Source: Sediminibacterium sp. (GTDB taxonomy: Bacteria > Bacteroidota > Bacteroidia > Chitinophagales > Chitinophagaceae). From it: a DNA stretch of 64,000 nucleotides. The notes under the pieces were generated by a model. It had not been told where the DNA came from. It searched no databases and was given only the letters and a program-made list of their open reading frames with translations. Location: assembly GCA_017537025.1 (NCBI GenBank), contig JAFWCB010000004.1, forward strand, positions 124,001-188,000, in the 5' to 3' direction. Numbering within the stretch: position 1 is the stretch's first letter; each line of letters opens with the position of its first letter. The translations under genes were made by a program, and so were the position numbers. Positions 26,056 to 34,436 of the stretch are shown in pieces.

Positions 26056-26108
26056 TTCCTAACTCATAATTCATAATTCCTAATTTATAACTCATAATTC
26101 ATAATTCT
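26011..26108 (+). repeat. Fourteen-unit heptad-repeat array between hisD and hisC
   Basis: Fourteen contiguous 7-bp units: six of the GAATTNN type (26011-26052) followed by eight of the TAAYTNN type (26053-26108), two bases before the hisC ATG. The two halves are in opposite orientation and can fold into a long AT-rich hairpin. The first six units are translated as the end of HisD; the seventh holds its stop codon. The same unit (AATTCAT and variants) makes the hairpin at 4988-5066, 21 kb away. Confidence 0.9.
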
Positions 26109-26110
26109 TC

Positions 26111-27169
26111 ATGTTCCATCTTCAATCTCTGATACGTGATAATATCAAAAACCTGGTAGCCTACTCATCGGCAAGAGATGAATTTAGTGGGGAGGCCAAG
26201 GTATTTTTAGATGCCAATGAAAATAGCTTGGGGTCGCCTCTGACCAAATGGTATAACCGTTATCCGGATCCGCATCAATTGGCTATTAAGCAAAAATTGG
26301 CGATCATAAAATCGATACCCGTAGAACATATTTTTTTAGGAAATGGCAGTGATGAATGTATCGATTTACTATTCCGATCTTTCTGTAATCCCGGAAAAGA
26401 TAATGTGGTTATTTGTCCACCTACTTATGGGATGTACCAAGTAAGTGCCAATATCAATGATGTGGGTATAAAAAAAGTGCCCCTTACAGAAGATTTTCAG
26501 CTTGATCTTATCCATTTAGAAAATGTAGTTGATGCAAATACTAAGATGATCTGGCTTTGTTCTCCTAACAATCCAACAGGTAACTCACTGAACAGAGCCG
26601 ACATTGAAATAGTTTTAAATAATTTTAATGGATTGGTTGTAGTAGATGAAGCCTATATTAACTTTTCAAAGCAAAAAAGTTTTTTGCAAGAGCTAGCAGA
26701 TTACCCTAATTTGGTAGTATTGCAAACCTTAAGCAAAGCCTGGGGTTTAGCCGGGTTAAGGTTGGGTATGGCATTTGCATCGGCGGCTATAATAGAGGTG
26801 CTGAATAAGGTGAAGCCCCCATACAATATTTCACAAGCTACGCAGGAATTGGTGCTAAAAGCTTTGGACGAAGTAGGACAAGTAAACGATATGATAAAAC
26901 TACTAGTAGATATGCGAGATGCATTAGCCGATGTTTTCCGCTCTATGCCTACTGTTGAAAAAGTATACCCTTCGGATGGTAATTTTATTTTGGTAAAAGT
27001 GAAAGATGCCCGAAAATTGTACGAATTTTTGATCACTAAAGGTATCGTACTGAGGGATAGAAGTAATGTTCAGCTTTGTGAGGATTGTTTACGTATTACC
27101 GTTGGCTCTGAAAAAGATAATACCATATTGATAGATGCTATGCAAGATTGGTATCAAATCAATGCTTAA
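26111..27169 (+). CDS. hisC: Histidinol-phosphate aminotransferase
   Basis: A 352-residue fold-type I PLP enzyme that converts imidazole-acetol phosphate and glutamate to histidinol phosphate. Typical HisC features are LDANENSLG near the N-terminus, RYPDPHQ, GNGSDECIDLL, SPNNPTGN, VDEAYINF and the PLP-lysine motif LSKAWGLAGLRLG with Lys209. The length is standard. The start follows the heptad array by two bases; translation initiation therefore happens next to a potentially structured RNA. Next gene: a sugar dehydrogenase not involved in histidine synthesis. Confidence 0.94.
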   Translation: MFHLQSLIRDNIKNLVAYSSARDEFSGEAKVFLDANENSLGSPLTKWYNRYPDPHQLAIKQKLAIIKSIPVEHIFLGNGSDECIDLLFRSFCNPGKDNVVICPPTYGMYQVSANINDVGIKKVPLTEDFQLDLIHLENVVDANTKMIWLCSPNNPTGNSLNRADIEIVLNNFNGLVVVDEAYINFSKQKSFLQELADYPNLVVLQTLSKAWGLAGLRLGMAFASAAIIEVLNKVKPPYNISQATQELVLKALDEVGQVNDMIKLLVDMRDALADVFRSMPTVEKVYPSDGNFILVKVKDARKLYEFLITKGIVLRDRSNVQLCEDCLRITVGSEKDNTILIDAMQDWYQINA

Positions 27170-27189
27170 TTTCACCAAAAATTATATGT

Positions 27190-28434
27190 ATGAGAATGCT
27201 ATTTAGTATCGTTGCAAATGCGATTTTGTGTACCGCCTGTGTAGCACAAAAAGCCGAAGAAGTGACCATCAAAACTCCTACGGGCTTTAGTACTATCAAT
27301 GTAGTGAAAGATTTTGGTCGGGTTCGGCATATTGCTGTAAACACGAATGGTGATCTGTATTTGAAATTGGAGCGATTAGAAAAGGGGAAGGGAATTATTC
27401 GACTAAGAGATACGAATAAAGATGGGATTTATGATGATACGCTGGCTTTTGGTAACTATATAGGTACTGGAATAGCATTGAAAAATGGATTCCTATATGC
27501 ATCTTCCAATACCACTGTATATCGTTACAAATTAGATGCTAACCAAAATATTACGGATATCAATAACCCCGAAACTATTGTAACGGGATTGGTAGACAAA
27601 CGTCAGCACAGCTCTAAGTCAATCACATTAGATAATGCCGGTAATATTTATGTGAATATTGGCGCACCTTCTAATGTTTGTCAGGAACAGGATCGTCAGC
27701 AAGGGTCTAAGGGCATGATGCCTTGCCCCATTTTAGAAACTGCCGGAGGTATCTGGCAATTTAAGGCCGATAAACTTAATCAATCTTATGCAGAAGGGGT
27801 ACGGTATGCAACGGGTTTGAGAAATGTTGTTGGTTTAGATTGGAATGATGAAGTAAATGAGTTGTTTGTTACTGTACATGGAAGAGACATGTTATTTCAA
27901 CACTATCCGCAACTGTATAATCAAAAAGCAGGAGCAGAATTACCATCTGAAACCATGTATATGATTAAGAAAGGTGATGATGGCGGATGGCCCTATGTAT
28001 ATTGGGATCATTTACAAAAGAAAAAAATCTTATCACCTGAATATGGAGGAGATGGTAAAAAAACAGGGGCACCACAGGCGATTGAACCACTTGTAGGGTT
28101 CCCCGGACATATGGCACCAAACGCCCTTTTGTTCTATAAAGGCAATCAATTCCCCGCTAAGTATAAACAAGGTGCTTTCATTGCTTTCCATGGCAGTTGG
28201 AACCGTTCTCCTGAGCCTCAAGAAGGGTTTTACGTAGTTTTTGTACCTATGAAGAATGGTAAGCCCTCAGGTAACTGGGAGGTTTTTGCAAACGGTTTTT
28301 CAGGGTTTGAAAAAGTGGATAATTTAGGAGCTGTGAAACACCGCCCTTGTGGTTTGGCTGAGGGTTCGGATGGCTCACTTTACGTATCCGATGATAATAA
28401 AGGATATGTTTGGAAAATTTCCTATAAAAAATAG
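27190..28434 (+). CDS. PQQ-dependent-type soluble sugar dehydrogenase (GDH/sorbosone family)
   Basis: A 414-residue exported six-bladed propeller of the glucose/sorbosone dehydrogenase family. Supporting segments are FGRVRHIAVNTNGDLYL, GLRNVVGLDWN, KGDDGGWPYVYWDH, FIAFHGSWNRSPE and HRPCGLAEGSDGSLYVSDD, which ends the propeller. The start at 27190 gives a signal peptide (MRMLFSIVANAILCTACVAQ); an in-frame upstream ATG at 27148 overlaps hisC and is less likely. Such enzymes oxidise sugars in the periplasm with PQQ. A cytochrome c gene follows 2 bases later, a natural electron acceptor. The pair sits inside the histidine operon; the substrate is unknown. Confidence 0.85.
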   Translation: MRMLFSIVANAILCTACVAQKAEEVTIKTPTGFSTINVVKDFGRVRHIAVNTNGDLYLKLERLEKGKGIIRLRDTNKDGIYDDTLAFGNYIGTGIALKNGFLYASSNTTVYRYKLDANQNITDINNPETIVTGLVDKRQHSSKSITLDNAGNIYVNIGAPSNVCQEQDRQQGSKGMMPCPILETAGGIWQFKADKLNQSYAEGVRYATGLRNVVGLDWNDEVNELFVTVHGRDMLFQHYPQLYNQKAGAELPSETMYMIKKGDDGGWPYVYWDHLQKKKILSPEYGGDGKKTGAPQAIEPLVGFPGHMAPNALLFYKGNQFPAKYKQGAFIAFHGSWNRSPEPQEGFYVVFVPMKNGKPSGNWEVFANGFSGFEKVDNLGAVKHRPCGLAEGSDGSLYVSDDNKGYVWKISYKK

Positions 28435-28436
28435 AT

Positions 28437-28850
28437 ATGAAGAAATTTAGCGTTTTTATAGTGATTATTTTTTCGGCTATTGTTTATTTATTCGCGCAAA
28501 CAGGAACTGTTGATATAAAAGCAAGTGTTCAAAGAGGTAAAAAAGTATATACCCAATATTGTTTGGCTTGTCATCAAGCCGATGGCGGCGGGGTTCCCCG
28601 AATGAATCCTCCATTACAAAAAACAGAATATGTATTAGGTGATAAAAAAAGGCTGATCAATATTGTTTTAAAGGGATCGAATGATCCTATTGAAATTAAT
28701 GGCGAAGAATATGTGAATCCAATGGCGTCGCATGCGCATCTAAGCGATCAGCAAATAGCAGATGTACTCACATTTGTGAGAAATAGTTTTGGAAATAAAG
28801 CGTCGGGTATAACTCCAGCCGAAGTAAAACAAGCAAGAGCAAAAAAATAG
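28437..28850 (+). CDS. Class I cytochrome c, secreted
   Basis: A 137-residue exported monohaem cytochrome c. After an uncleaved or cleaved N-terminal hydrophobic segment (residues 4-20) comes the haem-binding CLACH at about residues 42-46, and a probable Met ligand in YVNPMASH, followed by the C-terminal helix DQQIADVLTFVRNSF. It is encoded 2 bases after the sugar dehydrogenase and most likely takes electrons from it towards the respiratory chain. Followed 4 bases later by hisB. Confidence 0.9.
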   Translation: MKKFSVFIVIIFSAIVYLFAQTGTVDIKASVQRGKKVYTQYCLACHQADGGGVPRMNPPLQKTEYVLGDKKRLINIVLKGSNDPIEINGEEYVNPMASHAHLSDQQIADVLTFVRNSFGNKASGITPAEVKQARAKK

Positions 28851-28854
28851 TTTC

Positions 28855-29985
28855 ATGAAACCTGTTTTGTTTATTGATAGAGATGGGGTGATTTTACAGG
28901 AGCCGCCGACTGATTTTCAGGTTGATAGTGTTGATAAAACAAGATTTGTAAAAAAATCAATTTCTGTTCTTTCTCGTATTGCGAAAGACTTTGATTTTTA
29001 TAAGGTAATGGTTACAAATCAGGATGGACTGGGAACAGCAAGTTACCCGGAAACCGATTTTTGGCCTTATCAACAACTCATGATTGATACATTAGCAGGA
29101 GAGGGGTTTTTATTCGATGAAGTTCATATAGATAAAACTTTTGCTGTTGACAATAAACCTACCCGTAAACCGGGTACTGCATTATTGACACATCTTATCA
29201 ATAACCCCCAATTCGATCTTCATAATTCCTATGTAATTGGGGATAGATGGAGTGATATTGAATTGGCCAAGAACCTAGGGGCGAAAGCTATTTATTTAAA
29301 ATCCGGATTGCATTCACTTACAGCCGAGCAATATGCTGCATACCAATCCGTAATCGCATTGGAAACAGACGACTGGGATGCGATTTATAATTTTTTAAAA
29401 CTTGGTTTGCGGGTAGTTGAACATGAACGTAACACCAACGAAACCAAGATTCATATTCGACTGAATATGGATGGTACCGGGAAAGCTAATATTCAAACAG
29501 GATTAGGTTTTTTCGACCACATGCTTGAGCAAATTGCCCGTCACGGAAGTATTGATTTAGAAATAATGGCTAAAGGAGATTTGCATATCGACGAACACCA
29601 TACTATTGAGGATACCGGTATTGCATTAGGGGAAGCTTTTGCAAAAGCCCTACTCGATAAGCGCGGTATTACAAGATACGGATTTGCTTTACCTATGGAC
29701 GAGGCAGAAGCTAAAGTATTAATTGATTTTGGGGGTAGGAATTGGATAGTTTGGGATGCGGATTTTAAAAGAGAAAAAATTGGGGAGGTGCCAACCGAAA
29801 TGTTCTTTCATTTCTTTAAATCTTTTAGTGATGCTGCCAAATGTAATCTGAATATTTTTTGCGCCGGCGAGAACGAACATCATAAAATTGAAGCCATATT
29901 CAAAGCTTTTGCGAAAGCTATACGAATGGCCGTTAAAAGAGACCCTTTTAACGAACAATTACCTAGTACAAAAGGGGTTCTTTAG
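28855..29985 (+). CDS. hisB: Bifunctional histidinol-phosphatase/imidazoleglycerol-phosphate dehydratase
   Basis: A 376-residue fusion. Residues 1-165 are a HAD phosphatase with FIDRDGV (Asp8, Asp10) that dephosphorylates histidinol phosphate; residues about 180-376 are the IGP dehydratase, with the metal-binding histidines in FFDHMLEQIARHG, DEHHTIEDTG and the terminal ENEHHKIEAIFKA. This bifunctional form is typical of enterobacteria and Bacteroidota. It is the last gene of the first his transcript; 17 bases later the convergent DUF2147 gene ends, and no strong terminator is visible between them. Confidence 0.95.
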   Translation: MKPVLFIDRDGVILQEPPTDFQVDSVDKTRFVKKSISVLSRIAKDFDFYKVMVTNQDGLGTASYPETDFWPYQQLMIDTLAGEGFLFDEVHIDKTFAVDNKPTRKPGTALLTHLINNPQFDLHNSYVIGDRWSDIELAKNLGAKAIYLKSGLHSLTAEQYAAYQSVIALETDDWDAIYNFLKLGLRVVEHERNTNETKIHIRLNMDGTGKANIQTGLGFFDHMLEQIARHGSIDLEIMAKGDLHIDEHHTIEDTGIALGEAFAKALLDKRGITRYGFALPMDEAEAKVLIDFGGRNWIVWDADFKREKIGEVPTEMFFHFFKSFSDAAKCNLNIFCAGENEHHKIEAIFKAFAKAIRMAVKRDPFNEQLPSTKGVL

Positions 29986-30001
29986 CTTAATATAATCACC
30001 A

Positions 30002-30466
30002 CTATTTTACCGGTATTGTTTGTCGCTTCCAAGTATCGGTTTTACCAATCAAGGAAATACCTACATAGCCTCTTACCTCTATCGTATTCATATCTATCAT
30101 GGTAATTTTGCAACTATAGTCGTTACCTGTCTTAGGATCATAAATCTTACCTTCCTTCCAAGAGTCTTTCTTGATAAATTTAAAATCACGAAGGTTAACT
30201 AATCCTAATATGGGTTTTGTTTTTGCTATCGGATCGTCATTCTTAGTATCAAGTTTGGGCTTGCCTGTCTTGGGATCGTTTGGTTCTTGGAGCCAAACAA
30301 TTTTACCAAAATAAGCATCTCCTTGTTTATATACTTGCACCACGCCTTTGCCATCCCCTGTTTTCCAAAATCCAATAATGGCATCCGGGTTATCCGCTAG
30401 GCTATATCCGGAAGTTGAAATATTTACTGTTAAAATCGATAAGAAAATCAGTACTACTTTTTTCAT
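30002..30466 (-). CDS. DUF2147 domain secreted protein
   Basis: A 154-residue protein with a signal peptide (MKKVVLIFLSILTVNIST) and a DUF2147 domain: IIGFWKTGDGKGVVQV near the N-terminus, KIVWLQEPND, ILGLVNLRDFKF, and a closing RGYVGISLIGKTDTWKR. The domain is a lipocalin-like beta-barrel of unknown function, common in Bacteroidota and Proteobacteria. It is the only minus-strand gene in the his/trp region. Its start lies next to the trp promoter, so the two are divergently transcribed over about 40 bases. Confidence 0.88.
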   Translation of the reverse strand: MKKVVLIFLSILTVNISTSGYSLADNPDAIIGFWKTGDGKGVVQVYKQGDAYFGKIVWLQEPNDPKTGKPKLDTKNDDPIAKTKPILGLVNLRDFKFIKKDSWKEGKIYDPKTGNDYSCKITMIDMNTIEVRGYVGISLIGKTDTWKRQTIPVK

Positions 30467-30470
30467 ATTT

Positions 30471-30502
30471 TTTTGTTTTTTAAATCAAATTAACACATAT
30501 TT
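30471..30502 (+). promoter_or_regulatory. Tryptophan operon promoter
   Basis: TTTG at 30471-30474, a 20-bp spacer, then CATATTTG at 30495-30502, seven of eight matches to TAnnTTTG. The leader-peptide ATG follows at 30507, so the predicted transcript is leaderless or has only a few leader bases. The -33 element is 5 bases from the DUF2147 start codon. Confidence 0.75.
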
Positions 30503-30506
30503 GCAT

Positions 30507-30563
30507 CATGAATTTAATAAATAAGCATTGGTGGTGGCATACAAACTCCGTTCGGGGATTGTA
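30507..30563 (+). CDS. trpL: Tryptophan operon leader peptide with flanking His codons
   Basis: An 18-codon ORF reading MNLINKHWWWHTNSVRGL and then TAA. Three consecutive Trp codons (30528-30536) are flanked on both sides by His codons (30525 and 30537). It starts 5 bases after the promoter -7 element and precedes an intrinsic terminator and trpE, the classic leader for Trp-tRNA sensing. The spacing from the last Trp codon to the predicted antiterminator arm (14 nt) is nearly the same as in the histidine leader (13 nt). Confidence 0.87.
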
Positions 30564-30623
30564 ATGGCTATGCCAGTACTTTTTTGATAATATCAAGGCC
30601 CCGACTTTTTAGTCGGGGTTTTT
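30551..30623 (+). promoter_or_regulatory. Tryptophan attenuator: antiterminator and terminator
   Basis: Terminator: CCCCGAC (30598-30604), loop TTTTTA, GTCGGGG (30611-30617), then six T. Antiterminator: TCGGGG (30551-30556) is fully complementary to CCCCGA (30598-30603), the left arm of the terminator. The TCGGGG arm lies in the last codons of the leader ORF, where a ribosome at the stop codon would cover it and allow termination; stalling on the Trp codons would leave it free. A small TGGC-TAT-GCCA hairpin lies between. Pairings read by eye. Confidence 0.82.
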
Positions 30624-30638
30624 TATTTAAAACTATGT

Positions 30639-32054
30639 ATGAAACGAATTAATATAACAACTGAATGTAAGAAAATGCTAGGGGATGTGTACACACCTGT
30701 AGGTATTTATCTTCGTTTAAGAGACCGCTTTAGAGATACTATTTTATTAGAGAGTACTGATCATCATGTATCTGAAAACAGCTATTCTTTTATTTGTATT
30801 AATGCAATTGCTGGTATTGAGATCAGCTCGTCAAATAGTGTTGAGTTCAAGTTACCGGGGGAACAGCCGGAAAAGCAATCCATCAATAGCAGTACCAATA
30901 TCCCTAAACTAGTTTGGCAATTTATTCAACGATTTTCATATAATAAGGAATCGCATAAAGAGCTGGATTTTGCGCAAGGTCTATATGGCTATACTAATTT
31001 TGAAGCAGTTCAGTTTTTTGATACCGTTCAATTACAGTCGCCGCAAACATACCCTATCCCTTTAATGCGATACAGACTTTATCAATACGTGATTGCATGT
31101 AATCATTTTAAAGATGAATTATATCTCTGCGAAAATAAAATTGGAGGGATAGAGTCTGAGTTTTCTGTGGTTGAATCATTGATTAAAAGTAAAGACGTTC
31201 CTGTATTCCCATTTGCCTTAGTAGGAGATGAGCGCTCTAACTTCTCAGATGATGCGTATCAGCAAATGGTTAAGAAAGGTATTGATTCATGTTTACGGGG
31301 GGATGTTTTCCAAATTGTTTTGAGCAGAAGATTTGAACAGCATTTTACCGGAGATGAGTTTAATGTATATCGCGCATTACGAAATATCAACCCCTCACCT
31401 TATTTATTTTTCTTCGACTACGGCGATTATAAATTGATTGGATCCTCTCCTGAAGCCCAGCTGGTAGTAGCTAATGGTAAAGCGATCGTACACCCAATTG
31501 CGGGTACTTTCAAACGTACAGGTGATGAGGCTGCTGATTTGAAAGAAACAGAACGTTTACTGGCCGATCCAAAAGAAAATGCAGAACATGTAATGTTAGT
31601 AGATCTCGCCCGAAACGATTTGAGTAGGGTTTGTGATGATGTTACCGTAAGTCATTATCGTCAGGTTCATTATTACAGTCATGTCATTCATTTGGTAAGC
31701 GAGGTAACAGGATCTGTAAAACCTGATCATAACCCTTTTGAGTTATTAGCTAAAACATTTCCTGCAGGTACCTTAAGTGGTGCACCTAAAATAAAAGCCA
31801 TGGAGTTGATTGATACATACGAATCCTCTGCTAGAGGTTTCTATGGTGGAGCTATCGGATTTGTAGGATTTAATGGCAATTTTAATCATGCTATTATGAT
31901 ACGAACATTCCTTAGTAAAAATAATACGTTGATTTCTCAGGCAGGTGCGGGAGTGGTAGCTGCCAGTAAACCGGAACTGGAACTACAAGAAGTAAATAAC
32001 AAATTAGGTGCTTTAAAGAAAGCTGCTTTTGTAGCACAATCTATTAATGGGTAA
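30639..32054 (+). CDS. trpE: Anthranilate synthase component I
   Basis: A 471-residue chorismate-using enzyme that makes anthranilate with ammonia delivered by TrpG. The tryptophan feedback-site motif LLES is at residues 36-39 (TILLESTDHH), so the enzyme is probably inhibited by tryptophan. The chorismate-binding half contains FQIVLSRRFEQ, GSSPEAQL, HPIAGTFKRTGD, LVDLARNDLSRV, FPAGTLSGAPKIKAM and QAGAGVVAAS. First structural gene after the Trp attenuator; trpG follows 5 bases later. Confidence 0.95.
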   Translation: MKRINITTECKKMLGDVYTPVGIYLRLRDRFRDTILLESTDHHVSENSYSFICINAIAGIEISSSNSVEFKLPGEQPEKQSINSSTNIPKLVWQFIQRFSYNKESHKELDFAQGLYGYTNFEAVQFFDTVQLQSPQTYPIPLMRYRLYQYVIACNHFKDELYLCENKIGGIESEFSVVESLIKSKDVPVFPFALVGDERSNFSDDAYQQMVKKGIDSCLRGDVFQIVLSRRFEQHFTGDEFNVYRALRNINPSPYLFFFDYGDYKLIGSSPEAQLVVANGKAIVHPIAGTFKRTGDEAADLKETERLLADPKENAEHVMLVDLARNDLSRVCDDVTVSHYRQVHYYSHVIHLVSEVTGSVKPDHNPFELLAKTFPAGTLSGAPKIKAMELIDTYESSARGFYGGAIGFVGFNGNFNHAIMIRTFLSKNNTLISQAGAGVVAASKPELELQEVNNKLGALKKAAFVAQSING

Positions 32055-32059
32055 ATGAT

Positions 32060-32626
32060 ATGAAAATACTAGTATTTGATAATTACGATTCCTTTACCTA
32101 TAATTTGGTTCATTTAATTGCAAAAGAACCGGGAATAACCGTTACCGTAAAGCGCAATGATGAGATTCCCTTAGAGATAGTAAAAGAATATGATAAAATA
32201 GTACTATCTCCTGGTCCGGGTATTCCGCAAGAAGCAGGGCTATTATTGCCATTAATAAAGGAGTATGCTGCTTCAAAACCTATATTGGGCGTATGTTTAG
32301 GGCATCAGGCTATCGGGGAATCTTTTGGCGCCGGGTTAGTAAATCTTACACAGGTATATCATGGCGTAGCAACACCCATCACACATAGAGATAATAGTTA
32401 TCTCTTTAAAGGATTATCTAAAACACTAACTGTGGGGAGATATCATAGCTGGGTTGTAAGTGATCAATTGCTACCTGAAAGTTTAGCTATTACTGCCATT
32501 GATGATAATGGTTTCATCATGGGTTTACAACATCGGGAATATGATATTCAGGGGGTACAATTTCATCCTGAAAGTGTATTAACACCGGATGGTGCTACCA
32601 TCATAAAAAACTGGCTTACTTATTAA
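32060..32626 (+). CDS. trpG: Anthranilate synthase component II (glutamine amidotransferase)
   Basis: A 188-residue class I glutamine amidotransferase that supplies ammonia to TrpE. Catalytic Cys79 lies in GVCLGHQAIGE; the His/Glu pair is in VQFHPESVLTPDG. The oxyanion loop LSPGPGIP is present. It is not fused to TrpD or TrpC, unlike in enteric bacteria. TrpG often also serves 4-amino-4-deoxychorismate synthase in bacteria with one copy; that cannot be judged here. Confidence 0.95.
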   Translation: MKILVFDNYDSFTYNLVHLIAKEPGITVTVKRNDEIPLEIVKEYDKIVLSPGPGIPQEAGLLLPLIKEYAASKPILGVCLGHQAIGESFGAGLVNLTQVYHGVATPITHRDNSYLFKGLSKTLTVGRYHSWVVSDQLLPESLAITAIDDNGFIMGLQHREYDIQGVQFHPESVLTPDGATIIKNWLTY

Positions 32627-32635
32627 TAGGAATCT

Positions 32636-33628
32636 ATGAAAAAGATATTACAACAATTATTTGAACATAAAACACTTAGCCGTATACAAGCGAAAGATAT
32701 TTTAATGCAGATGTCGGGTGGTGCATACAATGAATCTGAAATTGCTGCTTTTATAACCGTTTTTCTGATGCGCAGTATTACCATCGAAGAATTGCAAGGG
32801 TTTAGAGATGCTTTGTTGGAGTTGGCGGTACCGGTTGTATTAGATAATTCCGAAACTATTGATATTGTAGGAACAGGAGGCGATGGTAAAAATACTTTCA
32901 ATATTTCCACCCTTGCCTGCTTAATTGTTGCCGGTGCCGGCGTAAAAGTTACTAAACATGGCAATTACGGTGCTTCCTCAATAAGCGGTGCATCTAATGT
33001 AATGGAACAATTAGGGTATCGATTTAAAAATGATACAAATGTTTTGCAAAAAGAATTAGATGAAGCTAATATATGTTTCTTACATGCGCCATTATTTCAT
33101 CCTGCTTTGAAAATAGTTGCTCCGATTCGTAAAAATCTTGGCGTTCGTACCTTCTTTAATATGTTAGGGCCTATGGTAAATCCGGCAAAACCCGCTTTTC
33201 AACTCGTAGGGGTTTACAATTTAGAAATGGCAAGAATTTATAATTATCTCTTACAACAAACTAAATCCCGATTTACTATTATTCATGGATTAGATGGGTA
33301 TGATGAAATTTCACTTACCAATGATACTAAAGTAATTACCCAACAAGGAGAGGCCATTTATACACCTGAACAACTTGGAAAAAGAATGGTGATGGCAGAA
33401 GATATTTATGGAGGGAATACCGTGGAAGCATCTGCTAAATTATTTGCTAAAATAATCAAAGGAGAAGGGTCATGGTCGCAACATGCAGTAGTATTGGCCA
33501 ATGCAGCCATGGCATTATATGGTTTAGGTAAGTATCAAAAATATGATGATGCGTATGCTGCGGCGATTGAGAGTTTAGAGTCCGGTAGTGCTTATGCATG
33601 TTTGCAAAAACTAATTAGTTTACAGTAA
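32636..33628 (+). CDS. trpD: Anthranilate phosphoribosyltransferase
   Basis: A 330-residue enzyme that transfers phosphoribose from PRPP to anthranilate. The PRPP loop GTGGDGKNTFNIST (about residues 80-93) and the KHGNYGASSISGASNVMEQLG anthranilate-binding region, broken here as KHGNYGASS plus SGASNVMEQLG, are both present; RKNLGVRTFFNMLGPM follows. Standard single-domain length. Lies between trpG (9-bp gap) and trpC (7-bp gap) in a tightly packed operon. Confidence 0.95.
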   Translation: MKKILQQLFEHKTLSRIQAKDILMQMSGGAYNESEIAAFITVFLMRSITIEELQGFRDALLELAVPVVLDNSETIDIVGTGGDGKNTFNISTLACLIVAGAGVKVTKHGNYGASSISGASNVMEQLGYRFKNDTNVLQKELDEANICFLHAPLFHPALKIVAPIRKNLGVRTFFNMLGPMVNPAKPAFQLVGVYNLEMARIYNYLLQQTKSRFTIIHGLDGYDEISLTNDTKVITQQGEAIYTPEQLGKRMVMAEDIYGGNTVEASAKLFAKIIKGEGSWSQHAVVLANAAMALYGLGKYQKYDDAYAAAIESLESGSAYACLQKLISLQ

Positions 33629-33635
33629 TAATTTT

Positions 33636-34436
33636 ATGATGAATATATTAGATACCATAGTTGCCACAAAAAGAAAAGAGGTGGAAGAGCAGAAGAAGCG
33701 GGTTTCTTTTGAAGAACTTAGTATACAACTGTTGAGTACTGAAAAGGTGTATTCTCTCAAAGAAAATTTAATTAACCCCGGGAGTACAGGAATAATTGCT
33801 GAATTTAAAAGAAAATCGCCAAGTAAGGGAATTATTAATAATGAGGCGTTGGTTACCGAAGTAACAAGTGCCTATTGTAAGTATGGTGCCGCCGCAATTT
33901 CTGTACTAACCGATCAACCTTTTTTTGGAGGTAGTATGGAAGATCTACTGGCAGTAACCCAGTTGCCGATTCCTGTGCTGCGAAAAGATTTTATGATTGA
34001 TCCTTATCAAATATTGGAGGCTAAACTTGCTGGAGCTTCGGTTATTTTATTAATAGCAGCATGTTTATCACCTACTGAGGTAGGTATGATGACAGAAAAG
34101 GCACATGAGGTTGGATTAGAGGTTTTACTCGAGATACATAATGAAGAGGAATTGGGGCATATTTCTAAGGAGATTGATTTGGTTGGAGTGAATAACAGAA
34201 ATCTCAAAGATTTTAGCGTGAATCTCGAACACTCTATTCGATTATCACAAAAAATCCCTGCCTATATACCCGCTATCGCAGAAAGTGGTATTCATAGTGC
34301 TGATACTGTTGTAACTTTAAAGCGTGCCGGTTTCAAAGGTTTTTTAATGGGCGAATACTTTATGAAAGAGGCTTCACCCGCGATTGCTTTTGCCAATTTT
34401 ATGAATGAATTAAAAGTAAAGCAGTATGCGGATTAA
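33636..34436 (+). CDS. trpC: Indole-3-glycerol-phosphate synthase
   Basis: A 266-residue TIM-barrel enzyme that converts carboxyphenylamino-deoxyribulose phosphate to indole-3-glycerol phosphate. Signatures: IIAEFKRKSPSKG (beta-1 lysine), AAAISVLTDQPFFGG, PVLRKDFMIDPYQ, VGVNNRNLKDF and AESGIHSADT. It is a stand-alone TrpC, not fused to TrpF. The annotated start has two ATG codons in a row; either may be used. The end overlaps trpF by 11 bases. Confidence 0.95.
   Translation: MMNILDTIVATKRKEVEEQKKRVSFEELSIQLLSTEKVYSLKENLINPGSTGIIAEFKRKSPSKGIINNEALVTEVTSAYCKYGAAAISVLTDQPFFGGSMEDLLAVTQLPIPVLRKDFMIDPYQILEAKLAGASVILLIAACLSPTEVGMMTEKAHEVGLEVLLEIHNEEELGHISKEIDLVGVNNRNLKDFSVNLEHSIRLSQKIPAYIPAIAESGIHSADTVVTLKRAGFKGFLMGEYFMKEASPAIAFANFMNELKVKQYAD

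Noticed and set aside
26011-26108. CRISPR-like direct repeats between hisD and hisC
   Set aside because: Units are 7 bp with no spacers; no cas gene is in the window.
27148-27189. Upstream in-frame ATG for the sugar dehydrogenase
   Set aside because: It would overlap hisC and add 14 residues before the signal peptide; the ATG at 27190 gives a normal export signal.
29986-30001. Terminator between hisB and DUF2147
   Set aside because: The 16-base gap is too short and has no stem with a T-tract; termination could occur inside the convergent gene, but nothing is visible.
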